A program made the position numbers and the translations under genes. A stretch of DNA of 55,849 nucleotides, taken from Verrucomicrobiota bacterium. GTDB taxonomy: Bacteria; Verrucomicrobiota; Verrucomicrobiia; Chthoniobacterales; SZAS-18. This document shows positions 35,576 through 44,586 of the stretch, piece after piece (positions within the stretch are counted from its first letter, which is position 1; every line of letters starts with the position of its first letter). The stretch is taken from the NCBI GenBank assembly GCA_018240025.1, contig JAFEGM010000058.1, positions 1 to 55,849 on the forward strand, written 5' to 3'. Under the pieces are notes generated by a model. That model was not told the DNA's origin, did no database searches, and saw only the letters and a list, made by a program, of their open reading frames with translations.

Positions 35576-38533
35576 CTAGGGCGCGCTCACGGTCAGGCGC
35601 AGGAAGACCCTGGTCTGGCCGGTGACGGGCACGCTGAAGACATGCTGGGCGCCGAGGCCGGTGTCGGCGACGGGCTGCCAAGTGCCGGCCGCGAGGTCGG
35701 TGGTCCACTGCGCGCCGTACGTCACGCCGCTCACGCCCGCGGGCGTCGCGAAGGTGTAGCTGAGGTTGTTGCCGTCGAACTGCGGCTGAGGCAGTTGGGC
35801 GGCGCTGGCGACCGTCGGATCGAGCCCGAAGGCAAATTCGAGCAGGTTGCCGAGGCCGTCGCCGTCGAAGTCGAAGCCGTCGGCCGCGTTACCGGCGTTC
35901 GCGGTGGTGCCGAAGTAGAGATTGCGCCACGACTCCAGCGGGCTGTTGACGGTGAAGTTCTGGGTCACCTCGGTCGGGTTGCTGGCGCCGTCGTAGATGC
36001 GGCCCTTGAGCACGTGGACGCCGGGGGTCGCGGGAGCCACGACATTGCGCTGCCCGGTGGAACCGCGGGCGGAGACGACGACGTCATCGATCAGCACCTC
36101 GTAGGTCAGCGGCGCGGTCGGATCGGTCCAGCCGGCGAACTGCACGCTCAGGCCCACCCCGGCATCGACCGGCGAGCCGGGCGTGAACTGGAGCGATCCG
36201 CCCGTGGGCCCGGCGAGATCGGCGAAGGCCAGGTCCACCTCGGAGATCTGGGTCGAATTGGCCGCGCCGGGTGCGTTCTTCACCGTCGGGAAGACCACGA
36301 GATACGAGGCGTAGGCGTTGGCATTCGGGAACGTGACCACCGTCGAGCTGTCGTTGCGGGCGGCCGGCAGCGAGAGGCTGCCGCTGGCCAGCAGGGTCAG
36401 TCCGGAGAGAGCCACGCTCGCGCCTGCCGAGGTCGGCAGCGCGGTGGCGGAGCCGTAGATCTGGTAGGATGCCGGATCGCGCTCCACCGCATCCTCCGCG
36501 GTCGTCAGGCGGAGGGAATTCAGCACCGTCGGCGCGAGCGGCGTGAAGCCGAAGGCCGAGTTGCTCGTCTTGAAAAGCAGGAACTTGGTCAGCAGCTGAC
36601 CGTCGACCGCCTGCTCGGGCGATTGCGTGGCCGGCCAGGCGTTCGTGTTGAGTGAGCTGCCCGCCGTGCCGACCGTGAAGTTGCCCGCATTGACCCAGCC
36701 GCCGGTGGCGCCGGCGCGCAGTCCGGTGGCGACGACCTGCACGATGAACGGATTTTCCGCGCCGGTCGGGTCGTTGTTCGCGATGGTCAGCGTGGCCGAT
36801 TTCGGGCCCGGCGAATCGGGCGCGAACCGGACGGTGAAATTCGACGCCCCGCCCGCCGCGATCGAGGCCGCGGGCTGCGCGGTGACCGAAAACAGCGCCG
36901 CCTGCGGACCGCTCACGGCCACGCGCGGCGAGCCGCTGAGGCTGAGCGCGGCACCGCCCGTGTTGCGGATGACGAAGACGGAGTCCGGGTTCGTCCCGAC
37001 CACGCCCGAGGCGAGCGTCTTGGTCCCGCCGGTGGTCAGGGCCGCGCCGCTCGGCTGCTCGACGCCGATCTCCGAGGAGGCCGGCAGCGGGCCGTAGTTG
37101 ACCGCCACCTCGAGCAGGCCGTTGCCGCCGTTGTAACCGCCGCCCGGCACGCGGGCGCGGGCGCGGATGCGACCGCTGGCGGGCAGATTGAGCCCGGTCA
37201 CCTCCCAGCCGCCGGTGCGGCGGACGGCGCTGAGCGGACTGTCGTAGGTCGTGCCGCCGTCGGTCGAGAGTTCGAACGTGACCTGCTGCACTTCGATCGA
37301 TGCGCCACTGCGCAGCCACTGGATGCGGCCGGCATCAGGCACGCTCAAGGTCTGGGTCGCGCTGTCGTTGAGCAGCCTGGCGATGTTCGCATGCGCGGCC
37401 GAGACCCCGGTGCCGACATTCCCGAAGACCCCCCCGATGAGAATCCGGCCGTCGCCCTGGAAACTGGCGGCCTGGAGGTTGCCGTCCACATTCGGATCGA
37501 AGGCGGTGTCGAGCGTGCCGTTGGCATGGAAGCGGGCGATGCGATTGCGGGGGGTGCCGAGCGTGCCCACCTGGAAGAAATCGCCCACCGCGAGGATCTT
37601 GCCGTCGGTCTGGAGCGAGACGCCCCAGACGCGGGCGTTCGGGTTGGGCGTGAAGGTGGCATCGACCGAACCGTCGGCGTTGAATCGCGCCAGGCGCGGC
37701 AGGCCGAACTGGCCGCCGGGCGCGACGAAGGATCCGGCGACGAGCACCTTCCCGTCCGGTTGTAGCGCAAGGGCCAGCGGAGTGGCGTCGCAGCTGGCAT
37801 TGAAGGTGGAATCGGTCGTGCCGTCGGCGTGGAGGCGCGCCAGCCGGAGGTGAGGCTCGAGATTCACCGACGTGAACTGGCCGCAGATGAGGATCTTGCC
37901 GTCCGGCTGCAGGAGGGTGGCGAGCACCGCGCCATCGGTCACGGTGCCCCACGTGTTGTCGAAGGTGCCGTTCGCATTGAGCCGGGCGAGGCCGGCATTG
38001 GCCGGGGCTCCGGCGAGGAAGGTGAAGGTGCCGGAGACGAAGATCCTGCCATCGGGCTGGAGATTCAGGCAGTGGACGTTGCCGTCGGGCGTCGGGTTGA
38101 AGCCGGCGTCGAGCGTGCCGTCCGCATTCAACCGCGCGAGCCGCTGGCGCGCGACGCCGCTGACGGTGGTGAAGATGCCGCCGAGCAGGATCCTGCCATC
38201 GGTCTGGACCGCGAGGGTGTAGATGGTGTTGTCGACCGTCGGATGGAAGGACGCATCGATGGTGCCATCGGCGTTGAAGCGGGCGAGGCGGGCGTGCGCG
38301 GCCCCGCCGGCGGTGGTGAAGCTGCCGCCGACGAGCACCTTTCCGTCCGGCTGCACGGCGGTGGTGAAGACCGTGCCGTTGGTCGAGCCGTTGAAGGTGG
38401 CATCGGGGTCGCCCGCGGCGGCATAGGCGGAGCCAGGGTGGCCGGCGGCGAGCAGGACGCTGGCGAGGCCGGCCAGGAGGCGCGCAGCGAGGGAGCGCCG
38501 CGGGACGAGATTCCGAGTCTGGGAGTGAACCAT
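35576..38533 (-). CDS. Secreted delta-60 repeat / choice-of-anchor D protein (985 aa)
   Basis: A basic N-terminus and hydrophobic core (RLLAGLASVLLAAGHPGSAYA) form a signal peptide. Seven delta-60 repeats follow (about 40-385), each with a LQPDGKILxxGxFT core and an ARLNADGTLDAGFNP-type linker, expected to make a beta-propeller. Residues about 510-615 are a choice-of-anchor D domain (NTGGAALSLSG, FTVRFAPDSPGPKSATLTI). Next is a discoidin-like stretch (AWPATQSPEQAVDGQLLTKF), then an Ig-like part and a C-terminal region (FDFDGDGLGNLLEFAFGLDP) with a calcium-binding-like loop, ending FLRLTVSAP. The protein is probably extracellular, perhaps carbohydrate-binding. It lies 65 nt downstream of the WD40 kinase gene on the same strand, so the two may share a transcript. 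Confidence 0.87.
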   Translation of the reverse strand: MVHSQTRNLVPRRSLAARLLAGLASVLLAAGHPGSAYAAAGDPDATFNGSTNGTVFTTAVQPDGKVLVGGSFTTAGGAAHARLARFNADGTIDASFHPTVDNTIYTLAVQTDGRILLGGIFTTVSGVARQRLARLNADGTLDAGFNPTPDGNVHCLNLQPDGRIFVSGTFTFLAGAPANAGLARLNANGTFDNTWGTVTDGAVLATLLQPDGKILICGQFTSVNLEPHLRLARLHADGTTDSTFNASCDATPLALALQPDGKVLVAGSFVAPGGQFGLPRLARFNADGSVDATFTPNPNARVWGVSLQTDGKILAVGDFFQVGTLGTPRNRIARFHANGTLDTAFDPNVDGNLQAASFQGDGRILIGGVFGNVGTGVSAAHANIARLLNDSATQTLSVPDAGRIQWLRSGASIEVQQVTFELSTDGGTTYDSPLSAVRRTGGWEVTGLNLPASGRIRARARVPGGGYNGGNGLLEVAVNYGPLPASSEIGVEQPSGAALTTGGTKTLASGVVGTNPDSVFVIRNTGGAALSLSGSPRVAVSGPQAALFSVTAQPAASIAAGGASNFTVRFAPDSPGPKSATLTIANNDPTGAENPFIVQVVATGLRAGATGGWVNAGNFTVGTAGSSLNTNAWPATQSPEQAVDGQLLTKFLLFKTSNSAFGFTPLAPTVLNSLRLTTAEDAVERDPASYQIYGSATALPTSAGASVALSGLTLLASGSLSLPAARNDSSTVVTFPNANAYASYLVVFPTVKNAPGAANSTQISEVDLAFADLAGPTGGSLQFTPGSPVDAGVGLSVQFAGWTDPTAPLTYEVLIDDVVVSARGSTGQRNVVAPATPGVHVLKGRIYDGASNPTEVTQNFTVNSPLESWRNLYFGTTANAGNAADGFDFDGDGLGNLLEFAFGLDPTVASAAQLPQPQFDGNNLSYTFATPAGVSGVTYGAQWTTDLAAGTWQPVADTGLGAQHVFSVPVTGQTRVFLRLTVSAP

Positions 38534-38598
38534 GCCCGCTCGTGCGGAATCCGGCGGTCGAAGGTATCACCGGGCCGGAATTTTCCCGGCAGCGAGCG

Positions 38599-41500
38599 TC
38601 AGGGCCCCGCGCGCCAGATCCAGACGTCGCCATCGCTGCTGGCGGCGGCCAGCTGGGTGCCGTCGCGATTCCAGGCGAGATCGTGGAAGACGCCGACATT
38701 GCCCCGCAGCACGAACGCCTCCTGGCCGGTCCCGGGGTCCCAGAGGCGGACGGCGTTGTCGAGTCCGGCGGAGGCCAGGCGCGTGCCGTCGGCGCTCCAG
38801 CGCACGGCTTCGACGAAGTCGTTGTGGCCGCGCAGCAGGCGGATCTTCCGGCCGGTCTGGGCGTCCCACAGCTGCAGGAGGAAATCCGTCGCGCCGGTCA
38901 CGATCTGCCGGCCGTCGGGGCTCCAGGCGAGGCTCAGAATGCCGCCATCGTGCCCGGACAGGCGCTGCAGTTCCACGGGTTGCGCCGGGGCTGGATTCCA
39001 AATGCGCGCCAGCCCGTCCCAGCCGCCGGTGGCGAGGCGATCGCCTCGCGGGCTCCAGGCCAGGCTGCGCACGCCGCGGCGAATCTCGTGGTCGGGGTCG
39101 CCGGGATGGTGGGCGGCGAAGCGGCGGACCGCGGGGCGATCCGGGAATCCTTCCGCCAGCAGCACGGTGCCGTCCTCCGCGCCCACGGCCAGCGCGCGGC
39201 CATCGGGACTCCAGGCGACGCACCAGTGCGCGCCGCGCGGTTCGGTGAGGGCGAGCACTTCCTCGCCGGTGTCGGTCCGCCAGACCTTCGTCACGCCGTC
39301 GAGCCCGGCGGAGGCCAGGCGCCGTGCGTCCGGGCTCCAGGCCAGCGCGCGGATCAGCCCGAACTGCGGCGAGAGGCCCTTTTGGGCGTGCGCGGCGAGG
39401 CGAACCTCGGCCTGCGCCGCGCGCGGCCGCCAGAGCCGGATCTGCCCGTCGTCGCCCGCGACCGCCAGCCGATCGTCCACCGGGCTCCAGGCCACCGCCG
39501 TCACCCGCCGGCCATCGCCGGGCAGGACGTCCGATTCCTGATCGCGCAGCGAGGTCCAGACCTTGAGCGCGCCGAAGCCACCGCCCGCGGCCAGCTGCCC
39601 GCCCGGGCCCCAGGCGAGCGCCGTCACGCTGTCCTCCAACCCACGCAACGCGACCAACTCCCGCCCGCTGGCGGAGTCCCAGATCTTCACCGTTTCATCC
39701 ATGCTGCCGGTGGCCAGCCGCGGCCCGCCGGGCTCCCAGGCGAGCGAGGTGATGCCGTGGGAATGTCGCAGTGGCCCGAGCACGCGGCGGCGCGAGGCGA
39801 CGTCCCACACGCTGGCCGAGAACTCGTTCGCCCCGCTGGTGGCGAGGCGCTGACCGTCCGGGCTCCAAGCCAGATCGGCCACAAGGTCCGTCTGCGCCGC
39901 CAGGGTCGTGAAGGGCGCGCCCGCCGTCGGGGCCGAGAGGGTGACGGTGCCGTCGCTGTGGCCCACCGCGAGCAGGCGGTCATCCGGGCTCCAGGCCGCG
40001 GCCGTGACGTCGCCGGGGTGCGCGACCTCGGCTTCGACCTGACCAGAATCGCATCGCCAGATGGTGATCCGACCCGCCTCCGCCCAAGCCGCGAGGCGCA
40101 GCCCGTCCGAGCTGAAGGCGACGCTGCGCAAGGCGCCGTCGGCCCGCAGGAGACGCGGCTCGCGCGAGGCGCTGGTGAAATCCCACACGCGCACCAGGCC
40201 GTCGCCGCCCGCCGCCGCCAGCCGGGTGCCGGCCGGATTCCAGGCCAGCCAGCGCCCACCCCACCAGCGCAGAACGGGCGGCACGATTCCGGGCAGGACC
40301 TCGGCCGGCGTGCCACGGGCGACCTCCCACCATCGTACGACCCCGTCGGCCGCGCCTTCCGCCAACCGGCCGGAGCCCGCGTGCCAGGCGACCGCATTCG
40401 CCGCCGCCTTCGGGCCGACCGGCCGCAGGGTGCGCAGATTCCGCTCCGGCAGCGCCTGCAGATAGCTCCACTCCCAGCGGCGTCGGTCCACGTCGCCGGC
40501 CCCAGGCACCCAGCGCGCGAGGAGATCGCGCATCGCCCGCAGGCCGCGATGCTCCCGCCACGTCTGCAGGGCGAGGTGCATGTGCGCCTCGTAGAGCTGC
40601 TCCTGCGCGCGCTCGGCTTCGGCGTCGGCGCGCAGCCGCTGCTCCTTCGCCCGGGCCGCCTCGACCTGCGCCCGCTGCTCGGCGAGTCGCGCGCGCACGG
40701 CCTGCCAGGTGCTGACCGCCGTGGCGGCCACGAGCAGTGCGAAGATGACCCCGCCCGCGCGCAGGGCGGCGCGGTGCCGCCGGGCGAACTTGCGGAAGAG
40801 ATAGGCCCGGCTGGGCGGACGCGCGGCCACGGGCTCGTCGGCCAGAAAATTCGTCAGGTCCTGGGCCAGATCCTGCACGGTCTGGTAGCGGCGCGTGCGG
40901 TCCTTCTCGAGCGCCTTCATCACGATCCAGTCGAGGTCCGGCTCGACCAGCCGCGAGAGGTCCGCCGGATCGATCCGACGCGCCCGGGCCAGGCGCTGAC
41001 GCTCCCCGCCCGCGGTGGTCCGCAGCCGGATCGAGGGCCGCGGCGGCTCGACCTCGCCGATGATCCGGCGGACTTCTTCCACGTCCGCCGTGGCCATCGC
41101 CTCCGCATCGAAGGGTGGCCGGCCGGCGATGAGTTCGTAGAGCAGCGCTCCGAGCGAGTAGACGTCGCTGCGCGTGTCCACATCGTGCCCTCCGCGGCTG
41201 GCCTGCTCGGGGCTCATGTAGGCGGGCGTGCCGACGAACTGTTCGCTGCGGGTCAGAGTGTGGGTGGTCAACCGGCCTTGCGTGGCTTTGGCGATGCCGA
41301 AGTCGATCACCTTCACGACCGGCGATGCGCCCGGCCCGGTGACGAGCACGTTCGACGGCTTGATGTCGCGATGGATGACCCCCTTCTGATGCGCGTGACT
41401 GATGGCCGCGCAGACGTCGGCGAAGAGCGCCAGCCGCGCCTTCGTGCCGAGCCCGGTGTCGTCGCAGTAGCGCGTGATGGGTACGCCCTCGACCAGCTCC

Positions 41501-42003
41501 ATGACAAAGTACGGCCGGCCCGAATCCGTCGCGCCCGCGTCGAAGACTTTCGCGATGTGCTGATGCTCCATCAGCGCCAGCGCCTGGCGCTCGCCCTCGA
41601 AACGGGCGATGACCTCGCGCGTGTCCATGCCCGCCTTGATGATCTTCAAGGCCACGCGCCGCGAGACCGGGGCGAACTGCTCCGCCAGCCAAACCGTGCC
41701 GAAGCCGCCTTCGCCGAGTTCCTGCAGCAGGCGGTAGCGACCGATCTGCTGCCCCGCCTGCTCCGGGAGCAGGCGCGCGCGCGGCTCGGCCAGTTCGGGA
41801 GCCGGCGGGAAATCGGCGCGCATGAAGTCGCCCGCCGCGTCATGGGCCGCGAGCAACGCCAGCACCTCGGCGCGTAGCGTGGCCTCCGGACAATGCCGGT
41901 CGAGGAAGCGCAGGCGCTCCGCCGGCGCGGCCTCGAGCGCGGCCGCGAACAGCTCGGCCGCCGAGGACGCACCGGTGCAGGCAGAGAGCGGAACGGGATT
42001 CAT
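38599..42003 (-). CDS. Membrane Ser/Thr protein kinase with WD40 propellers (1134 aa)
   Basis: An N-terminal region of about 85 residues precedes a full kinase domain: GEGGFGTVWLAE, K120 in VALKII, HRDIKPSN at 211-218, DFG at 234-236, MSPEQA. A membrane helix (GGVIFALLVAATAVSTW) follows, then a coiled, charged segment (AEQRAQVEAARAKEQRLRAD). About 600 residues of WD40 repeats complete the protein, many beginning LAWSPDGRRLAS and ending VKIWD or VRLWD; at least ten are visible, enough for two propellers. The ATG at 42003 has AAGGAA nine bases upstream. The gene lies 37 nt after an ECF sigma factor gene and almost certainly forms an operon with it. The kinase probably controls the sigma factor or relays an envelope signal. 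It has no zinc ribbon, unlike the kinase at 31126. Confidence 0.92.
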   Translation of the reverse strand: MNPVPLSACTGASSAAELFAAALEAAPAERLRFLDRHCPEATLRAEVLALLAAHDAAGDFMRADFPPAPELAEPRARLLPEQAGQQIGRYRLLQELGEGGFGTVWLAEQFAPVSRRVALKIIKAGMDTREVIARFEGERQALALMEHQHIAKVFDAGATDSGRPYFVMELVEGVPITRYCDDTGLGTKARLALFADVCAAISHAHQKGVIHRDIKPSNVLVTGPGASPVVKVIDFGIAKATQGRLTTHTLTRSEQFVGTPAYMSPEQASRGGHDVDTRSDVYSLGALLYELIAGRPPFDAEAMATADVEEVRRIIGEVEPPRPSIRLRTTAGGERQRLARARRIDPADLSRLVEPDLDWIVMKALEKDRTRRYQTVQDLAQDLTNFLADEPVAARPPSRAYLFRKFARRHRAALRAGGVIFALLVAATAVSTWQAVRARLAEQRAQVEAARAKEQRLRADAEAERAQEQLYEAHMHLALQTWREHRGLRAMRDLLARWVPGAGDVDRRRWEWSYLQALPERNLRTLRPVGPKAAANAVAWHAGSGRLAEGAADGVVRWWEVARGTPAEVLPGIVPPVLRWWGGRWLAWNPAGTRLAAAGGDGLVRVWDFTSASREPRLLRADGALRSVAFSSDGLRLAAWAEAGRITIWRCDSGQVEAEVAHPGDVTAAAWSPDDRLLAVGHSDGTVTLSAPTAGAPFTTLAAQTDLVADLAWSPDGQRLATSGANEFSASVWDVASRRRVLGPLRHSHGITSLAWEPGGPRLATGSMDETVKIWDSASGRELVALRGLEDSVTALAWGPGGQLAAGGGFGALKVWTSLRDQESDVLPGDGRRVTAVAWSPVDDRLAVAGDDGQIRLWRPRAAQAEVRLAAHAQKGLSPQFGLIRALAWSPDARRLASAGLDGVTKVWRTDTGEEVLALTEPRGAHWCVAWSPDGRALAVGAEDGTVLLAEGFPDRPAVRRFAAHHPGDPDHEIRRGVRSLAWSPRGDRLATGGWDGLARIWNPAPAQPVELQRLSGHDGGILSLAWSPDGRQIVTGATDFLLQLWDAQTGRKIRLLRGHNDFVEAVRWSADGTRLASAGLDNAVRLWDPGTGQEAFVLRGNVGVFHDLAWNRDGTQLAAASSDGDVWIWRAGP

Positions 42004-42040
42004 CTCCACGCGTTCCTTGCCAGCGCTGCGCGGCCCGACC

Positions 42041-42619
42041 TCAGGCGCCGGCCCCGGGTCGCGGCGCACCCTCCGGCAACTCGTTCATCGCCCGGAAGAG
42101 CCAGGCGCGGGCATAGGCCCAGTCGCGTTTCGCGGTCGGTGCCGAGATGCCCAGCACCTCGGCGGCTTCGTCGATGGTGCAGCCCACGAAGTAACGCAGC
42201 TTCACCAACTCGGCCTTGCGGGGCTCGTGCGCAGCGAAGGCATCGAGCGTTTCGTGGATGGCCAGCAGTTCCACGTCCCGGGCCGGCGCAGCCACCTCGA
42301 TGGCCTCCAGATCCACGCGCTCTGCGCCGCCGCCGTGGCGGGCCGCCGCGCGCCGGCGGGCGTTGTCGATGAGGATGCGGCGCATCGCCTCCGCCGCCGC
42401 CCCGAAGAAGTGCGCACGATTGTCGAAGCGCTGCCCGCCCAGCCGCAGCCAGGCCTCGTGGACCAGGGCGGTGGCCTGCAGCGTTTGCCCGGGTTTCTCC
42501 TGCCGCATCTTCGCCCGGGCGATCTGGCGCAGCTCCTCGTAGATCAACGGAAAAAGCGCGCTGGCCGCCTCCGCATCGCCGGCCCGCGCGGCTTCCAGGA
42601 TCCTGGTGAGGTCCGCCAC
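42041..42619 (-). CDS. ECF sigma factor, TIGR02999-like (192 aa)
   Basis: The sequence matches the ECF subfamily common in PVC and Acidobacteria genomes (Sig-70_X6 type). Region 2 includes LFPLIYEELRQIARAKMRQE, then LQATALVHEAWLRLGG and FFGAAAEAMRRILIDNARRR. Region 4 includes KAELVKLRYFVGCTIDEAAE, then VLGISAPTAKRDWAYARAWL. The start codon is GTG at 42619 (MADLTRILEAARAGD). It is directly upstream of a Ser/Thr kinase-WD40 gene with a 37-nt gap, the standard genomic partner of this subfamily. No anti-sigma factor is present. It would direct RNA polymerase to an unknown regulon on a signal passed by the kinase. The 93-bp gap before it carries a GC-rich hairpin but no promoter I can identify with confidence. 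Confidence 0.92.
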   Translation of the reverse strand: MADLTRILEAARAGDAEAASALFPLIYEELRQIARAKMRQEKPGQTLQATALVHEAWLRLGGQRFDNRAHFFGAAAEAMRRILIDNARRRAAARHGGGAERVDLEAIEVAAPARDVELLAIHETLDAFAAHEPRKAELVKLRYFVGCTIDEAAEVLGISAPTAKRDWAYARAWLFRAMNELPEGAPRPGAGA

Positions 42620-42712
42620 GCGGCGAGTATGCCGGGATTCCGCGCGCGAGGCCGCAAAAATCGCCGTCGCAACCTGAGCTGGATCGTGCGCGGCCGCGGC
42701 GCGGACGCGGCC

Positions 42713-43702
42713 TTACTTCCGCCGGGTCTTGATCACGATCTCCACGCGGCGATTCAACCGCTGCTCCTCGACGTTGCCGGTGGCGGGCGCCAGCGGGCGG
42801 GAGGCGCCGAAGCCGCGCGTCTGGATGCGGGCGGGATCGATCTTCATGTCGTCGACCAGCCACTGCTTGACCGACAGGGCGCGGCGCTCGCTCAGGGTCT
42901 GGTTGTACGAGGGCGAGCCGTAGGCGTCGGTGTGGCCTTCGATGAGGAAGTCGGCGTTCGGGTTGCGCAGGATCAGCTGACCGAGCTTGCGCAGCGAATC
43001 GAGCGCCTCGGGCCGGAGCTGGAAGCGGTCGTAGTCGAAGAGCAGATCGGTCGGGAGAAGAATGGGCGCGGTGCGATCGGTCACCGCCCCGCCACCGGCC
43101 AGCAGGCCGTCAAGGCTGGAGAAATTCCCCTGCCCCGGCGCGGGCGCGGCCTCGCCGTTGTTGCCTTCGCCGGGTTGGCCGGGGCGCATTTCCAGCATCG
43201 GGCGCATGTTCGGCGCAGGCTTGCTCTCGCGCAGACGGTCGAGCAGCGAACCGGGCTCGCCGGGCGCGGGATCGGCCGGTTTCGGAGTCTCGGCCAAGGC
43301 TTTGGTCAAGGCATCGCTCGGGGCCAGCTGCGGCTTCTCTGCGGCGATCGTCTTGTCCAGCACCTCGGGCGCGGCGATGACCTGGTCGGCCTTGGCCATC
43401 ATCTCGTCGAGCGAGGGCTGCTTGGCGAAGGCGCTGAGGTCGGTCAGCGGCTTGGGCTTCGGCCGCGGGGTGGGCTTGGCCTCCGGCTCGGCCAGCGTGT
43501 TCGGATCCACCTCGGCTTGCTTGAGGGTGAAGTTCCGCGGCACGACCTTGTTGTAGAACGACGGGCTGATCGACTCGACGGTCACGAACTTGCTCGTGAT
43601 GAAGAGCCCGGCGTGCACGCCGACGGCGAGGAAGAGGGCGAGGAGAAACTTCCCCCGCACCGTCTGCTCGGCGGACGGAAAATCTTCGATCGGAGCGCTC
43701 AC
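42713..43702 (-). CDS. OmpA-family peptidoglycan-binding protein with N-terminal membrane anchor
   Basis: A GTG start at 43702 is followed by one membrane helix (GKFLLALFLAVGVHAGLF), so the protein is anchored in the inner membrane. A long Pro/Lys/Ala-rich periplasmic linker (PEAKPTPRPKPKPL) resembles TonB. The C-terminal OmpA domain (about 215-329) has LLFDYDRFQLRPEALDSL, LIEGHTDAYGSP, NQTLSERRALSVKQWL and RGFGASRPLAPATGN, the peptidoglycan-binding consensus. The combination of a TonB-like front and an OmpA-like end is unusual but complete. It would tether the inner membrane to the wall. The HD hydrolase gene lies 37 nt upstream on the same strand, suggesting an operon without an obvious functional link. 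Confidence 0.88.
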   Translation of the reverse strand: MSAPIEDFPSAEQTVRGKFLLALFLAVGVHAGLFITSKFVTVESISPSFYNKVVPRNFTLKQAEVDPNTLAEPEAKPTPRPKPKPLTDLSAFAKQPSLDEMMAKADQVIAAPEVLDKTIAAEKPQLAPSDALTKALAETPKPADPAPGEPGSLLDRLRESKPAPNMRPMLEMRPGQPGEGNNGEAAPAPGQGNFSSLDGLLAGGGAVTDRTAPILLPTDLLFDYDRFQLRPEALDSLRKLGQLILRNPNADFLIEGHTDAYGSPSYNQTLSERRALSVKQWLVDDMKIDPARIQTRGFGASRPLAPATGNVEEQRLNRRVEIVIKTRRK

Positions 43703-43739
43703 GACTACTTGGACCTTGCCCGGGCGGGCGCGTTGGAAT

Positions 43740-44498
43740 TCAGGCCTGATCGCGCACGTCGGCGGCGGTGATCTGCTCGAGCAGCCGGCTGGTCTTCTCC
43801 CAGGCCAGGATGCCCTCGGGCGAGCTCAGCAGCGGACGAAACGCCGTCAGCAGCTTCTCCGCGGTGGCCGTGGTCTTGAGGATCTTCACCGAGGTCACGC
43901 GATCGCTCAGGTTGTCGTAGATGTCGGCCATCTTGGCCACCTTGACCCGCTCCGGCGCGGCGATCAGACGCAGCTCGTACTCCCGCTCGCGCAGGCGCTT
44001 GGGCAGCATGTTGTTCTTGGTGAGCAGCACCACGATGTCGGCCACATTTTCGCCGAAGTGCTCCTCCAATTCGTCGTAGTCGGTGGCGGTGTCCTCCAGC
44101 GTGTCGTGCAGGAAAGCCGCGGCGATCAGCTCCTCATCCCGGCATTCGAAAACGTGCGAAAGAATGAAGGCCACGCGGGCGACGTGGGAAAAATAGGGCG
44201 TCTGTCCATCCGCCCGCTTCTGCCCCATGTGCTTGCGGGACGCAAAGCTGGCCGCGCGCAGCGTTTTCTGCAGCGGTGAGCCGAGCACCGGCACGATCCG
44301 CGGCGCGGTGGGCACAGTCGGATGCGCCGGCTCCTGAGCGCGGCGGGCCTTGACCTTGGACTTGGCCTTCGTCTTGGCCTTCTTCTTGCCGTCTTTCGGC
44401 TTCTTCTCGGCTTTCAGCACGGCGGCGGCACGCGGCCGCCGACGGACCAGGAATTTGCGGAACGCGCGGAGGGTCTTCTTCGGTTTCTTCTTGGGCAT
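43740..44498 (-). CDS. HD-domain (p)ppGpp hydrolase-like protein (SpoT/MESH1 type)
   Basis: Residues 1-60 are a highly basic, Lys/Ala-rich extension (KPKDGKKKAKTKAKSKVKAR) that may bind nucleic acid or be disordered. Residues about 75-245 are an HD hydrolase: YFSHVARVA (H105), FLHDTLEDT (H131-D132), then KVAKMADIYDNLSD. This fits the metal site of the SpoT/RelA hydrolase domain, but no synthetase, TGS or ACT domains are present, so it is a small alarmone hydrolase of the MESH1 kind. The expected reaction is removal of the 3'-pyrophosphate from (p)ppGpp, or a related nucleotide reaction. The ATG at 44498 is clear. It precedes the OmpA-like gene by 37 nt. Confidence 0.85.
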   Translation of the reverse strand: MPKKKPKKTLRAFRKFLVRRRPRAAAVLKAEKKPKDGKKKAKTKAKSKVKARRAQEPAHPTVPTAPRIVPVLGSPLQKTLRAASFASRKHMGQKRADGQTPYFSHVARVAFILSHVFECRDEELIAAAFLHDTLEDTATDYDELEEHFGENVADIVVLLTKNNMLPKRLREREYELRLIAAPERVKVAKMADIYDNLSDRVTSVKILKTTATAEKLLTAFRPLLSSPEGILAWEKTSRLLEQITAADVRDQA

Positions 44499-44586
44499 GG
44501 ACTGAGCGCGGGACGCAACACCGTCACCGCTGGGCTCCGATCTTCACCATGGGGCAAGCGCCCGGGCGAGCAAGCGGAATGGCCCG

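Noticed and set aside
38542..41877. 1111-codon plus-strand frame opposite the WD40 kinase
   Set aside because: The minus-strand kinase has complete catalytic motifs and WD40 repeats; the opposite frame is Arg/Gly/Ala-rich shadow.
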